A DNA stretch of 64,000 nucleotides from Microbacter sp. GSS18. GTDB lineage: Bacteria; Actinomycetota; Actinomycetes; Actinomycetales; Microbacteriaceae. Positions 38,265 to 47,142 of this stretch are shown one piece after another; the first letter of the stretch is position 1, and the number at the start of each line of letters is the position of its first letter. Under the pieces are notes generated by a model. The model was not told the origin of the DNA, ran no database searches, and saw only the letters and a program-made list of their open reading frames with translations. The stretch lies in contig CP119753.1 in assembly GCA_029319145.1 (NCBI GenBank), positions 744,001 to 808,000 of the forward strand, in the 5' to 3' direction. The position numbers and the translations under genes were made by a program.

Positions 38265-40289
38265 ATGTCCACCATCACGCCGGGGCTCGTCAGCCTCGAC
38301 ACACCGCTCGGCGGCGACAAAGCCGCTGTCATCAAGGCGCTCGCCCAGCGCGTCGTCGCCGAAGGCCGCGCGACCGACGCCGACGGCCTGTTCGCCGACG
38401 CCTGGGCGCGCGAGGAGAAGGATGAGACCGGTCTGCCCGGCGGCATCGCGATCCCGCACGCGAAGAGCGCGGCCGTCACCGAGGCGTCGCTCGCGTTCGC
38501 CCGACTGAAGCCGGGAGTCGACTTCGGCGCGGCCGACGGGCCGGCGGACCTCGTATTCCTCATCGCCGCTCCGGAGGGCGCGGCGGAGGAGCACCTGGCC
38601 GTGCTGTCCAAGCTCGCGCGCAGCCTCATGCAGGAGGACTTCACCGGCGGCCTGCGTGCCGCGACGAGCGACGACGACGTGGTCTCGATCGTCCGCCAGG
38701 CCATCGGCGAGGAGGAGGCCGCGCCCGCCGCTGCTACTCCGGCCGCGTCGGCGGCCGCGGACGCCGCGGGCGGCTCGCTCACCGTCGACGGTCGCCCCGC
38801 GCGCATCGTCGCCGTCACCTCGTGCGCCACCGGCATCGCCCACACGTTCATGGCCGCCGACGCGCTCACCGCCGCAGGCAAGAAGGCGGGCATCGACTTC
38901 GCCGTCGAGCCGCAGGGATCCAGCGGCTACAAGGCGCTGCCCGGCGACGTCATCGAGGCCGCCGACGCCGTCATCTTCGCCACCGACGTCGACGTGCGCG
39001 AGGTCGGCCGCTTCGCCGGCAAGCCCGTCGTGCGCTCGGGTGTCAAGCGCGGCATCGAGCAGCCCGGAGAGCTCATCGACGAGGCGGTCGCCGCGGCGAA
39101 CAACCCGTCGGCCACGCGCGTCACCGCGGCGGCCGCCGCGGCGGCCGCGACCTCGAACGAGAAGATCGGATGGGGTGCGCGCATCCAGCGCATCCTGCTC
39201 ACCGGTGTGAGCTACATGATCCCGTTCGTCGCCGGCGGCGGTCTGCTCATCGCCCTCGGGTTCCTGCTCGGCGGCTACAACGTCACCGACGAGGCCGGCA
39301 GCGTCATCGTCCAGAACTCGCTGTGGGATCTGCCCGCAGGGGGCATCGGCCAGTACCTCGGCTCCGTCGCGTTCATGATCGGTGCGACGTCGATGGGCTT
39401 CCTCGTCTCGGCGCTCGCCGGCTACATCGCCTTCGCGATCGCCGACCGCCCGGGCATCGCCCCCGGCTTCGTCGCCGGCGCCGTGGCGGTGCTCATGAAC
39501 GCCGGCTTCATCGGCGGCATCATCGGTGGTCTGCTCGCCGGGTTCGTGGCCTGGTGGCTCGGAAACCTCTCGGCACCGCGCTGGCTGCGCGGCCTCATGC
39601 CGGTGGTGATCATCCCGCTGGTCGGGTCCATCGTCGCGTCCGGTCTGATGATCCTGATCCTGGGCCGCCCGATCGCAACGCTCATGCAGTGGCTCACCGA
39701 CTGGCTGAACGGTCTCTCGGGCACGTACGCCGTGCTGCTGGGCATCGTGCTCGGCCTCATGATGTGCTTCGACCTGGGTGGTCCGGTCAACAAGGTCGCG
39801 TACGCCTTCGCGGTCGCCGGCCTCGGCGGCGCCGTGCAGGGCGACATCAACACGCAGATCATGGCGACGGTGATGGCCGCCGGCATGGTGCCGCCGCTGG
39901 GAATGGCGCTCGCCTCGACGGTGCTCGCCCGCAACGTCTTCACTCCGGTCGAGCGCGAGAACGGCAAAGCGGCCTGGCTGCTGGGTGCGGCGTTCATCTC
40001 GGAGGGTGCGATCCCGTTCGCGGCGGCCGACCCGCTCCGCGTCATCCCCGCCACGATGGCGGGCGGCGCCGTGACCGGCGCCCTGAGCATGGCGTTCGGC
40101 GTCGGTTCGCTCGCACCCCACGGCGGTATCTTCGTCTTCTTCGCGATCGAGCCGATCTGGGGCTTCCTCGTGGCCCTCGCAGCAGGTACCGTCGTGACCG
40201 CCCTGGTCGTGGTGGCTCTCAAGCGCTTCGTCGGTCGCAAGGAGCTCGAGCAGGCCGAGGCGCCGATGCAGGCGGCCGTCGCCGCCTGA
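38265..40289 (+). CDS. fruA: Fructose-specific PTS enzyme IIABC
   Basis: The 674-residue permease takes up fructose and phosphorylates it to fructose-1-phosphate. Domains: EIIA (1-150) with the phospho-histidine His65 in GIAIPHAKS; an Ala-rich linker; EIIB (about 178-275) with the phospho-cysteine Cys187 in VTSCATGIAHTFMAAD; and membrane domain EIIC (about 300-660) with 8-10 helices, ending at VALKRFVGRKELEQ. ACGGAGG precedes ATG 38265. HPr, its phosphoryl donor, is encoded 41 nt downstream. The A-B-C fused order is normal for actinobacterial fructose systems. Confidence 0.94.
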   Translation: MSTITPGLVSLDTPLGGDKAAVIKALAQRVVAEGRATDADGLFADAWAREEKDETGLPGGIAIPHAKSAAVTEASLAFARLKPGVDFGAADGPADLVFLIAAPEGAAEEHLAVLSKLARSLMQEDFTGGLRAATSDDDVVSIVRQAIGEEEAAPAAATPAASAAADAAGGSLTVDGRPARIVAVTSCATGIAHTFMAADALTAAGKKAGIDFAVEPQGSSGYKALPGDVIEAADAVIFATDVDVREVGRFAGKPVVRSGVKRGIEQPGELIDEAVAAANNPSATRVTAAAAAAAATSNEKIGWGARIQRILLTGVSYMIPFVAGGGLLIALGFLLGGYNVTDEAGSVIVQNSLWDLPAGGIGQYLGSVAFMIGATSMGFLVSALAGYIAFAIADRPGIAPGFVAGAVAVLMNAGFIGGIIGGLLAGFVAWWLGNLSAPRWLRGLMPVVIIPLVGSIVASGLMILILGRPIATLMQWLTDWLNGLSGTYAVLLGIVLGLMMCFDLGGPVNKVAYAFAVAGLGGAVQGDINTQIMATVMAAGMVPPLGMALASTVLARNVFTPVERENGKAAWLLGAAFISEGAIPFAAADPLRVIPATMAGGAVTGALSMAFGVGSLAPHGGIFVFFAIEPIWGFLVALAAGTVVTALVVVALKRFVGRKELEQAEAPMQAAVAA

Positions 40290-40330
40290 CCGGCGGCGCG
40301 TGAACAACCGACGACGATCAAGGAGAGAAC

Positions 40331-40600
40331 ATGGCAGAACGCAAGGCCACCATCGCGAGCAGCTCGGGGCTGCACGCCCGTCCCGCGAAGCTCTTCGTGC
40401 AGGCCGTGCAATCCAAGCCGGTGCCCGTGACGATCGCCGTCGAGGGCGGCGCAGACCTCAACGCCGGGAGCATCCTCTCGCTCATGGGTCTGGGTGCCTC
40501 GCAGGGGTCCGTGGTCACGCTGAAGGCCGAGGGCGACGGTGCCGAGCAGGCACTCGACGAACTCGTGGTCCTGCTCGAGACGGATCTCGACGCCGAATGA
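40331..40600 (+). CDS. ptsH: Phosphocarrier protein HPr
   Basis: The 89-residue PTS carrier shuttles phosphate from enzyme I to EIIA. The active histidine is His15 in SSGLHARPAKLF; the serine region is AGSILSLMGLGASQG near residues 45-59. AAGGAGAG precedes the start. Encoding HPr at the end of the fructose operon suggests that fructose raises general PTS capacity. Enzyme I is not in the window. Confidence 0.94.
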   Translation: MAERKATIASSSGLHARPAKLFVQAVQSKPVPVTIAVEGGADLNAGSILSLMGLGASQGSVVTLKAEGDGAEQALDELVVLLETDLDAE

Positions 40601-40615
40601 CCGATTGAGGTCACC

Positions 40616-40655
40616 AGACGGATGCCGCGGCCTGAGGGTCGCGGCATCCGTCTTT
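40616..40655. terminator. Terminator after the fructose operon
   Basis: Perfect 14-bp stem (40616-40629 with 40640-40653), 10-nt loop, followed by TT. It lies in the 66-nt gap between convergent ptsH and the metallo-hydrolase gene and may serve both. Confidence 0.8.
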
Positions 40656-40666
40656 CCCGGTCGTGT

Positions 40667-41305
40667 TCACAGGTCGGTGGAATCGCCCGGGTCGAGCTCG
40701 AGGAACTCTCCGCCGCCCTGCTCGACCGCCCACTTCAGCCGGGAGCGGTGCATGCCGCGGCCGGCCACCGAGAGCGTCATGTCGTGCGTGCCGAACGCCT
40801 GCTGCGGCGCGACGGCGAGGACGAAGTCCATGGCCTCGCCGATCTTGAGCCACGGCGCCCCCAGGGGTGCCGCGAGGAGGCGGACCGACGCGTCCTCGGG
40901 AACGGCGTAGGAGTCGCCGGGATAGTAGAACTCGTCGTTGACGAGCACCCCGACGTTGTCGACGATCGGCACGGACGAGTGGATCTCGTTGTGGCGGCCG
41001 CCGTGGAACGACAGCCGGAAGGGGCCGACCTGCACCGTGTCGCCGGCGCCGACCTCCGTGACCGCGAAGCGGTCGGCAGCGACGACGACACCGTGCGGTC
41101 CGAAGATCGGAGCGCGGGGGAATGCCCGGAGGATGCGGTCGAGATGCTCGGGCGTCCAATGATCGGGATGCTCGTGGGTCAGCACGATCCCCACGACGTT
41201 CTCGAGGTCGCCCAGAGGCGCGGTGAAGTTCCCGGGGTCGATGACGAGGGTCTTCCCGGCTTCGACGAGGGTCAACGTGGCGTGCTCGAACTTCGTGACT
41301 CGCAT
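40667..41305 (-). CDS. Metallo-beta-lactamase-fold hydrolase (UlaG-like)
   Basis: The 212-residue protein has the metal-site motif LTHEHPDHWTPEHL (HxHxDH type, about residues 45-58) and later histidine/aspartate residues in FHGGRHNEIHSS and YYPGDSYAVP. The short form resembles UlaG-like or YtnP-like metal-dependent hydrolases rather than true lactamases. ATG 41305 (MRVTKFEHATLTLVEAG) is chosen because the fold starts there; no ribosome site is evident. The substrate is unknown. Confidence 0.82.
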   Translation of the reverse strand: MRVTKFEHATLTLVEAGKTLVIDPGNFTAPLGDLENVVGIVLTHEHPDHWTPEHLDRILRAFPRAPIFGPHGVVVAADRFAVTEVGAGDTVQVGPFRLSFHGGRHNEIHSSVPIVDNVGVLVNDEFYYPGDSYAVPEDASVRLLAAPLGAPWLKIGEAMDFVLAVAPQQAFGTHDMTLSVAGRGMHRSRLKWAVEQGGGEFLELDPGDSTDL

Positions 41306-41366
41306 GGGATGAGTCAACCGGCTCGGCCTTCGCCGCGGCAAGCGCCAGGGCATCTCCGGGGTCGAT

Positions 41367-41396
41367 TTGGCCGGCGCGCGTGCGCCGTGGCATAAT
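41367..41396 (+). promoter_or_regulatory. Promoter of the tRNA-Glu pair
   Basis: TTGGCC (41367-41372), 18-nt spacer, CATAAT (41391-41396), ending 16 nt before the first tRNA. Confidence 0.6.
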
Positions 41397-41412
41397 CGAA
41401 CGGTTGTCTTCC

Positions 41413-41488
41413 GGCCCCATCGTATAGCGGCCTAGTACGCCGCCCTCTCACGGCGGTAACGCGGGTTCGAATCCCGCTGGGGTCACCA
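41413..41488 (+). tRNA. tRNA-Glu (anticodon CTC), copy 1
   Basis: Acceptor GGCCCCA pairs with TGGGGTC (one G-U), anticodon loop CCTCTCA, T-arm CGGGTTCGAATCCCG; CCA is encoded at 41486-41488. Confidence 0.95.
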
Positions 41489-41535
41489 CCGGAAGATTCT
41501 GCGGAAGCAGTTCCGCGGATCCGACGGCTGACGAC

Positions 41536-41611
41536 GGCCCCATCGTATAGCGGCCTAGTACGCCGCCCTCTCACGGCGGTAACGCGGGTTCGAATCCCGC
41601 TGGGGTCACCA
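41536..41611 (+). tRNA. tRNA-Glu (anticodon CTC), copy 2
   Basis: Identical to copy 1 over the whole gene including CCA, 123 bp downstream. The 47-nt spacer is not repeated, so the two are separate genes processed from one transcript. Confidence 0.95.
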
Positions 41612-41617
41612 CAGAGC

Positions 41618-41645
41618 GAGAGCCGGTCCGAACGGACCGGCTCTC
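41618..41645. terminator. Hairpin after the tRNA-Glu pair
   Basis: Perfect 12-bp stem (41618-41629 with 41634-41645) and GAAC loop in the gap before the convergent secreted-protein gene. No strong T-tract follows. Confidence 0.7.
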
Positions 41646-41668
41646 GCCGTCTTCGCGGGCGCGCAGCG

Positions 41669-42343
41669 TCAGTTCGCGACCCCTCCGCACAGCACCGGGA
41701 CGGTGGCCTCCAGCGGGATCCCGGCGCCCAGCGACGACGCGCGGGCCGCGAACGGGTCCGCCGCGTTGAAGGCGTAGGCGCCGTTCCCGTCGACGTCGAT
41801 GCCGTGGACGACGACCTGCACCGTGCCGGCGTCGGCGTACCCGGCGGCGCTGTCGAACGTGCGCTGATAGAAGAGGTGGCCGTCGCCGTCCGCCATCGCG
41901 AAGCGGTCCAGAGCCAGTGCGCTCGCGGCGGACACGTCTCCGGTGGTCGTGAGCGACGTGAGGATGCCCCCGTAGAACGGGATGCCGTCCACGACGGTCA
42001 CGACGCCGTCGTCACCGGCCTGGGCGGGACCGGGGCAGCCGGCGTCGAGCGCGTCGCCGGGGACACCGTGCAGGTGCATCGCGTGCGGCAGGTCGGGGGA
42101 CAGGCCCCAGGCCTCCACGGTGACCTGCAGCTTCCCGTTGGGGAGCGCCTTGACTCTCGTGGTGCCCGTCGCATCGCTCATCGGCACGCTGCCCGGCTGC
42201 ACCGCGTCGAGGCTGTAGCTGTAGCTCGCGACCCGCGGCGAGGGGTTGTCGTCGTGCGCAGCCGAGGCCGCACCTGCCGAGCCGAGGACCAGCGCGAGCG
42301 TCGCCGCGCCGGTGGCTGCGAGCCGGGTGGAGGTCTTCATCAT
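41669..42343 (-). CDS. Secreted CHRD-like domain protein
   Basis: The 224-residue protein has a signal peptide (MMKTSTRLAATGAATLALVL, cut near ASAA at residue 29) and a mature beta-rich domain like CHRD/SdtA-type proteins: YSLDAVQPGSVPMSDATG, LQVTVEAWGLSPDLPHAMHL and VVVHGIDVDGNGAY. Two cysteines (DAGCPGP and VLCGG) may form a disulfide. GGAG lies 6 nt before ATG 42343. The function of this domain in bacteria is unclear. Confidence 0.68.
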   Translation of the reverse strand: MMKTSTRLAATGAATLALVLGSAGAASAAHDDNPSPRVASYSYSLDAVQPGSVPMSDATGTTRVKALPNGKLQVTVEAWGLSPDLPHAMHLHGVPGDALDAGCPGPAQAGDDGVVTVVDGIPFYGGILTSLTTTGDVSAASALALDRFAMADGDGHLFYQRTFDSAAGYADAGTVQVVVHGIDVDGNGAYAFNAADPFAARASSLGAGIPLEATVPVLCGGVAN

Positions 42344-42440
42344 GATCTGCTCCGATTCTCTCGGCGCCGCGTCGACGACGGTCGTCGATGCGATGTGCGC
42401 CATCGGTTCTTCGGAGCCGGGGACGGATCGGATGGGAGCG

Positions 42441-43556
42441 TCAGTCCTCGATCGGTCCCGTCCGGCGGTCGCGGCGGCGTCGAACGAGCAGCACGACCGC
42501 CCACACGAGCCCGCCGACGACCACCGCCACGGCCAGCCACGGCAGCAGGAAGCCGACTGCGATGACGATGCCGTTGAGGGTCGCGACCAGTCCGTTCCAC
42601 CCGGCGGCGATGCCGTCGGTGAATCCGGCCGGGTCGGCTTCGACGGGCTCGAACGCCTGCGTGAGCGAGACGCTCAGGCTCGACATCGACACTCGGCTCT
42701 CGATCATCTCCAGCTGCTGCTGGTAGGACTCCAGCGTCGCCTGGCGCTCCGACAGCGCGCTCTCGGCGGCGATGAGGTCGCTGAGGTCGCCGGCCTGGCT
42801 CATCAGCTCGGTGAGCCGATCCACCGAGGCCTGGGCGGCCTCGATGCGGGCCTGCAGATCGATCGTCTGGTCGGTGACGTCCTGACGGCTGATGCTCGAC
42901 GCCGTCACCTCGCCGACGTCGCCGAGCTCGTCGATCACGGCCGAGAGCTCGTCCGAGGGGACGCGAACGGTCACCCATGCGCCGTAGGGCATGTACTCGT
43001 ACGACGTGTACGCGTCCTCGGCGATGCCCTCGTCGATCGCGCCCGACGAGCGCTGCTGCGCGGTGTCGACGTTCATCGACTCGACGTAGCCGCCGTGGGC
43101 CGTCGCGGAGTCTCCGATCTCGCGCGCCGCGACGGCGATGTCGTCGACGACGACCGTCGCCGCGGCGGACGTGATGATCGCCCGGTCGGCTGTCGCGCCA
43201 TCCCCTGCGATCGTCTCGGGAGCGGCCTCGTCCGCGGCGATCGCGGACTCCTGGCTCATGCCGCCCATGTCGGCGTCCTCGACCACGGCGCTGTCGGGAG
43301 CCGTCGCCGCGTCGATGCTCGACCCGGACGACCCGACGATCGTGCCCACGCCCGGTGCGATGATCGCGGCGACCGCGATGACCGCCGCGGCAGCGCCGCC
43401 GGCGATCCAGTACGTGCGACGGCGCGCGGTGCGTGCGCGGCCGGTCGCCCGCTCGCGGGCGATCCCGGCGAAGATCTCGCCCTCCATCGCCTCGATGCGG
43501 TCCTCACCCAGCTCGGGCAGGTCCCGTTCGGCGCCGGTGTGCGGGTCGGTGCTCAT
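42441..43556 (-). CDS. DUF4349 membrane protein, possible anti-sigma partner
   Basis: The 371-residue protein has a short cytoplasmic N-terminus (about 48 residues), a membrane helix (WIAGGAAAAVIAVAAIIAPG), an extracytoplasmic DUF4349-type region with coiled-coil (VSMSSLSVSLTQ after a Gln/Glu-rich helix), and one or two C-terminal helices (LVATLNGIVIAVGFLLPWLA) with a basic end. AAGGAGA precedes ATG 43556, which overlaps the sigma-factor stop by 4 nt. That coupling suggests it controls the sigma factor, but the zinc HxxxCxxC motif of many anti-sigma factors is absent. Confidence 0.75.
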   Translation of the reverse strand: MSTDPHTGAERDLPELGEDRIEAMEGEIFAGIARERATGRARTARRRTYWIAGGAAAAVIAVAAIIAPGVGTIVGSSGSSIDAATAPDSAVVEDADMGGMSQESAIAADEAAPETIAGDGATADRAIITSAAATVVVDDIAVAAREIGDSATAHGGYVESMNVDTAQQRSSGAIDEGIAEDAYTSYEYMPYGAWVTVRVPSDELSAVIDELGDVGEVTASSISRQDVTDQTIDLQARIEAAQASVDRLTELMSQAGDLSDLIAAESALSERQATLESYQQQLEMIESRVSMSSLSVSLTQAFEPVEADPAGFTDGIAAGWNGLVATLNGIVIAVGFLLPWLAVAVVVGGLVWAVVLLVRRRRDRRTGPIED

Positions 43557-44107
43557 GTCGTCTCCTTGGCGGTGGTCCGCAGACGCGTGCGGATGCGCGA
43601 GAGACGGTTGCGGACGGTCCCGTGCGGGACGCCGAGCTGCTCGGCCGCCGCGCCGTAGGCGTAGCCCTCTGCCGCGCACAGACGGAAGATGTCGCGATCC
43701 AGCGGCGTCATCCGTCCGACCTCCTCGAGGATGCGCTCCACGAGCAGACGGTCCACGACCTGGCTCTCGACGTCGACCGTCGCCGGGACCGACTCGTCGG
43801 CCTCGCCGGCGGTGTTCTCGCGATCGCGCCGTTGCCGGCGGATGCGGTTCGCCGCCTGGAACCGGCAGATCGTGACCAGCCACGGCAGCAGCGAATCCCC
43901 CTCCAGCGTCAGGTCCGGCAGCTTGCGCCACGCGGCCAGGAACGTCTCCTGGGTCACGTCCTCGGCATCGGCGGGGGTGCCCACCAGGCCGTGCGCCAGC
44001 CAGTACACCGGCCGGGCGTAGGCCCGGTACAGCGAGCGGAAGGCGTGCTCGCTCCCGCCGGCGGCGAGGGCCGCGAGCTCCCTGTCGTCGATCGGTTCGT
44101 CGGTCAT
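43553..44107 (-). CDS. ECF-type RNA polymerase sigma factor
   Basis: The 184-residue protein has sigma region 2 (AFRSLYRAYARPVYWLAHGL, then DAEDVTQETFLAAWRKL) and region 4 (MTPLDRDIFRLCAAEGYAYG, with helix-turn-helix AAEQLGVPHGTVRNRLSRIR). It lacks region 3, as ECF sigma factors do. It starts at ATG 44107 and is divergent from terC. Its stop overlaps the DUF4349 gene, so the two form a sigma/regulator pair. Targets and inducing signal are unknown. Confidence 0.88.
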   Translation of the reverse strand: MTDEPIDDRELAALAAGGSEHAFRSLYRAYARPVYWLAHGLVGTPADAEDVTQETFLAAWRKLPDLTLEGDSLLPWLVTICRFQAANRIRRQRRDRENTAGEADESVPATVDVESQVVDRLLVERILEEVGRMTPLDRDIFRLCAAEGYAYGAAAEQLGVPHGTVRNRLSRIRTRLRTTAKETT

Positions 44108-44250
44108 CCTCGTCCCCGGCTCACGTGCGCGCCCGTCGGCGGGTCGCCGTCCGGCCCATTGTCTCTCACCCTGCCAGTGTCGCCGCGCGGCGGATCGTCT
44201 CACATCGCCGGCGAATCGGCCGGCACACGTCGGCGGGGTATCCTGATCAC

Positions 44251-44363
44251 CGCGAGAGGGAGTATCCCGACCTCGCGCGTCCGTCACCACGAGCAGCGTC
44301 GAAGCGGCTCCGGGCGCGCGCCGCATCCGAGCGGGGGAGAGACTTTCGGCGTCCGTCCTCCCT
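44251..44363 (+). ncRNA. Candidate yybP-ykoY-type manganese riboswitch leader
   Basis: Between a likely -10 (TATCCT, 44239-44244) and terC lies a leader of about 125 nt with AGGGAGTATCCC (44257-44268), CGTCACCACG and GGGGGAGAGACTTTC (about 44334-44348). GGGAGTA near the 5' end and a paired 3' segment before a TerC-family gene are features of yybP-ykoY elements. The assignment rests on recall of the motif and context, not on a covariance search. Confidence 0.5.
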
Positions 44364-44376
44364 TCGAAAGGCTCAC

Positions 44377-45492
44377 ATGGGCTTCGAGATCCCCGTCTGG
44401 TTCGAGATCAGCGCGCTGGTCGTGCTGAGCCTCGTCCTCATCGCCGATCTGCTCCTGATCCTGAAGCGCCCGCACATCCCGTCGATGAAGGAGGCGAGCC
44501 TGTGGGTCGTCTTCTACGTCGGGCTCGCGCTGGTGTTCGCGGTCGTCATGCTGATGGTGACGGGAAGCCACGACGCGATGGGGCAGTTCATCGCCGGCTG
44601 GCTCACCGAGTACAGCCTCTCGGTGGACAACCTCTTCGTCTTCGTCCTGCTCATGAGCCAGTTCGCCGTGCCTCGGCGCTACCAGCAGGAGGTGCTGATG
44701 GTGGGCATCATCATCGCGCTCATCCTGCGCGCCATCTTCATCCTGCTGGGTGCCGCGCTCATCGAGAACTTCAGCTGGATCTTCTACATCTTCGGGCTGT
44801 TCCTGGTCTACACCGCGTGGCGCCAGGCGTTCCCCGGCTCGCACGAGGACGACGCGCAGAAGGAGACCGGCATCGTCCGGTTCCTCCGCCGCTTCATCGA
44901 CATCAGCGACGAGTACGACGGGGCGAAGCTGCGCACCGTCGTGAACGGCAAGAGGATCTTCACCCCGATGATCCTGGTGTTCATCGCCATCGGATTCACC
45001 GATCTCATCTTCGCGATCGACTCGATCCCGGCCATCTTCGGCATCACGCAGAGCCCGTTCATCGTCTTCACCGCGAACCTGTTCGCCCTCATGGGCCTGC
45101 GCCAGCTGTACTTCCTGCTCGGGGGGCTCCTCGACAAGCTCAAGTACCTGCACTACGGCATCGCGTTCATCCTCGCCTTCATCGGCGTGAAGCTGTTCCT
45201 CCATGCCCTGCATGTCAACGAGCTTCCCTTCATCAACGGCGGCGAGCACGTCGACTGGGCGCCCGAGATCAGCACGTGGGTGTCGCTCGGCGTGATCGTG
45301 GCGGCGATGCTCGTGGCGACCGTCGCCAGCCTCGCCTCGACCCGGCGCCCGCACCTGTCGGCGGGCCCCGACGCGGGCTCGCTGCCCGACGGGTCGGGGG
45401 GCACCGAGGCCGAGCGCGCAGCGGCGGAGGTCGCCGACCGCAAGGGCACTCCGCCCACGGTCGACCCCGGCGCGGGCGGCGACGAGCGCTGA
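44377..45492 (+). CDS. TerC-family integral membrane protein
   Basis: The 371-residue protein has nine or so hydrophobic helices with TerC hallmarks: EYSLSVDNLFVFVLLMSQF (about 75-93), LLGAALIENFSWIFYIFG and FTDLIFAIDSIPAIFGITQS. The acidic residues within helices (SVDN, FAIDS) are thought to bind metal. TerC proteins are linked to tellurium resistance and, more recently, manganese export and metal loading of exported proteins. ATG 44377 follows AAAGG. The C-terminal 60 residues are hydrophilic and variable. A possible Mn riboswitch precedes it. Confidence 0.88.
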   Translation: MGFEIPVWFEISALVVLSLVLIADLLLILKRPHIPSMKEASLWVVFYVGLALVFAVVMLMVTGSHDAMGQFIAGWLTEYSLSVDNLFVFVLLMSQFAVPRRYQQEVLMVGIIIALILRAIFILLGAALIENFSWIFYIFGLFLVYTAWRQAFPGSHEDDAQKETGIVRFLRRFIDISDEYDGAKLRTVVNGKRIFTPMILVFIAIGFTDLIFAIDSIPAIFGITQSPFIVFTANLFALMGLRQLYFLLGGLLDKLKYLHYGIAFILAFIGVKLFLHALHVNELPFINGGEHVDWAPEISTWVSLGVIVAAMLVATVASLASTRRPHLSAGPDAGSLPDGSGGTEAERAAAEVADRKGTPPTVDPGAGGDER

Positions 45493-45545
45493 CGCGCGAC
45501 GTCATGCCCGGATGGGGGCCGCCGGGCGGGTGATACCCTAACGAC

Positions 45546-45590
45546 GTGCGGATCGCTCGCCTTCTCCTTAGCGGCCGCGACGAGTCCTAG
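45546..45590 (+). CDS. Leucine leader peptide upstream of leuCD
   Basis: A 14-codon frame reads MRIARLLLSGRDES and ends TAG at 45588-45590, with three consecutive leucine codons CTT CTC CTT (45561-45569). GTG 45546 lies exactly 6 nt after TACCCT (45534-45539), so transcription should begin on the start codon. Its 3' end overlaps one arm of a perfect 10-bp hairpin. This is the layout of ribosome-mediated attenuation for leucine genes. Confidence 0.65.
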   Translation: MRIARLLLSGRDES

Positions 45591-45612
45591 TTCCCAGGCC
45601 TCACTCGTCGCG
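45576..45612 (+). promoter_or_regulatory. Attenuator hairpin in the leuCD leader
   Basis: CGCGACGAGT (45576-45585) pairs perfectly with ACTCGTCGCG (45603-45612). CGAGT occurs again at 45655-45659, touching the leuC ATG, so ACTCG could alternatively pair there and mask the start. TTCCCAGG is repeated at 45591-45598 and 45639-45646. No T-tract is seen, so control may be translational. Confidence 0.5.
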
Positions 45613-45659
45613 GAGATCGTCGCGGGCTTGATCCCCCTTCCCAGGAGAAACGACCGAGT

Positions 45660-47141
45660 ATGAACAGCACGTCCAACGACGCATCCGTCATCCCCGACCG
45701 CCCGCGCACCCTCGCCGAGAAGGTGTGGGACGACCACCTGGTGGTCAAGGGCGAGGACGGCCAGCCCGACCTGATCTACATCGACCTGCACCTCGTGCAC
45801 GAGGTCACCAGCCCCCAGGCGTTCGACGGGCTGCGGGCGGACGGTCGTCAGGTGCGGCGCCTCGAGCACACCATCGCCACCGAGGACCACAACACCCCGA
45901 CGCTGGACATCCACCTGCCGATCGCGGATCCGACCAGCCGGACCCAGATCGACACGCTGCGGCGCAACGCCGAGGAGTTCGGCGTCCGGCTGCACTCGCT
46001 CGGGGACAAGGAGCAGGGGATCGTCCACGTCGTGGGCCCGCAGCTGGGCCTCACGATGCCCGGGATCACCGTCGTGTGCGGCGACTCGCACACCTCGACC
46101 CACGGAGCCTTCGGCGCGATGGCCTTCGGCATCGGAACGAGCGAGGTCGAGCACGTGCTGGCGACCCAGACGCTGCCGCTGAAGCCCTTCAAGACCATGG
46201 CCATCACGGTCGAGGGCGAGCTGAAGCCGGGCGTGACGGCGAAGGACGTCATCCTGGCCGTCATCGCCGAGATCGGCACGAACGGCGGGCAGGGCTACGT
46301 GCTCGAATACCGCGGCAGCGCCATCCGCGCCCTCTCGATGGAGGGGCGCATGACGATGTGCAACATGTCGATCGAGGCGGGCGCCCGTGCCGGGATGGTG
46401 GCGCCCGACGAGACGACCTTCGCCTATCTCGAGGGCCGCGATCACGCGCCGAAGGGCGACGACTGGGACGAGGCCGTCGCCTACTGGCGGACGCTGCCCA
46501 GCGACGAGGGTGCCGTCTACGACGCCGAGGTGTTCATCGACGCCGGCGACCTGGAGCCTTTCGTGACGTGGGGCACGAACCCCGGCCAGGGCGTGTCGCT
46601 GAGCGACGTCGTGCCCTCGCCGGAGGACTTCGCCGACCCCAACGAGCGTGCCGCCGCCGAGCGGGCTCTGGAGTACATGGACCTCGAGGCGGGAACGCCG
46701 CTGAAGGAGGTCCCCGTCGACGCCGTGTTCATGGGCTCGTGCACGAACAGCCGCATCGAGGACCTGCGCGCATTCGCGTCGGTCATCCGCGGCCGGACGA
46801 AGGCCGACGGCGTGCGCGTCATGGTGGTCCCGGGGTCCGCGCGCGTTCGGCTGGAGGCCGAGGCCGAGGGCCTCGACAAGATCATCGAGGCCTTCGGCGC
46901 CGAGTGGCGCTTCGCGGGATGCTCGATGTGCCTGGGCATGAACCCCGATCAGCTCGCACCGGGCGAGCGGTGCGCCTCGACGTCGAACCGCAACTTCGAG
47001 GGGCGTCAGGGCAAGGGCGGGCGCACGCACCTGGTGTCGCCGCTGGTGGCGGCGGCCACGGCGGTCCGCGGCACGCTGTCGAGCCCGAGCGACCTGGAGC
47101 CGGCGCCCGAGCCGGCCGCGACGACCGGGGCGGAGGCCTGA
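45660..47141 (+). CDS. leuC: 3-isopropylmalate dehydratase large subunit
   Basis: LeuC with LeuD isomerises 2-isopropylmalate to 3-isopropylmalate using a 4Fe-4S cluster. The 493-residue protein has [19 protein letters not shown] (active site), and the cluster cysteines in [15 protein letters not shown] and [21 protein letters not shown] precedes ATG 45660, which lies about 115 nt after the transcript start, behind the leucine leader. leuD follows 1 nt after its stop. Confidence 0.95.
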   Translation: MNSTSNDASVIPDRPRTLAEKVWDDHLVVKGEDGQPDLIYIDLHLVHEVTSPQAFDGLRADGRQVRRLEHTIATEDHNTPTLDIHLPIADPTSRTQIDTLRRNAEEFGVRLHSLGDKEQGIVHVVGPQLGLTMPGITVVCGDSHTSTHGAFGAMAFGIGTSEVEHVLATQTLPLKPFKTMAITVEGELKPGVTAKDVILAVIAEIGTNGGQGYVLEYRGSAIRALSMEGRMTMCNMSIEAGARAGMVAPDETTFAYLEGRDHAPKGDDWDEAVAYWRTLPSDEGAVYDAEVFIDAGDLEPFVTWGTNPGQGVSLSDVVPSPEDFADPNERAAAERALEYMDLEAGTPLKEVPVDAVFMGSCTNSRIEDLRAFASVIRGRTKADGVRVMVVPGSARVRLEAEAEGLDKIIEAFGAEWRFAGCSMCLGMNPDQLAPGERCASTSNRNFEGRQGKGGRTHLVSPLVAAATAVRGTLSSPSDLEPAPEPAATTGAEA

Positions 47142-47142
47142 C

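Noticed and set aside
41413..41611. Repeated 76-bp units considered as a repeat or CRISPR-like array
   Set aside because: They are two complete tRNA-Glu genes with CCA; the 47-nt spacer is unrelated and there are only two copies.
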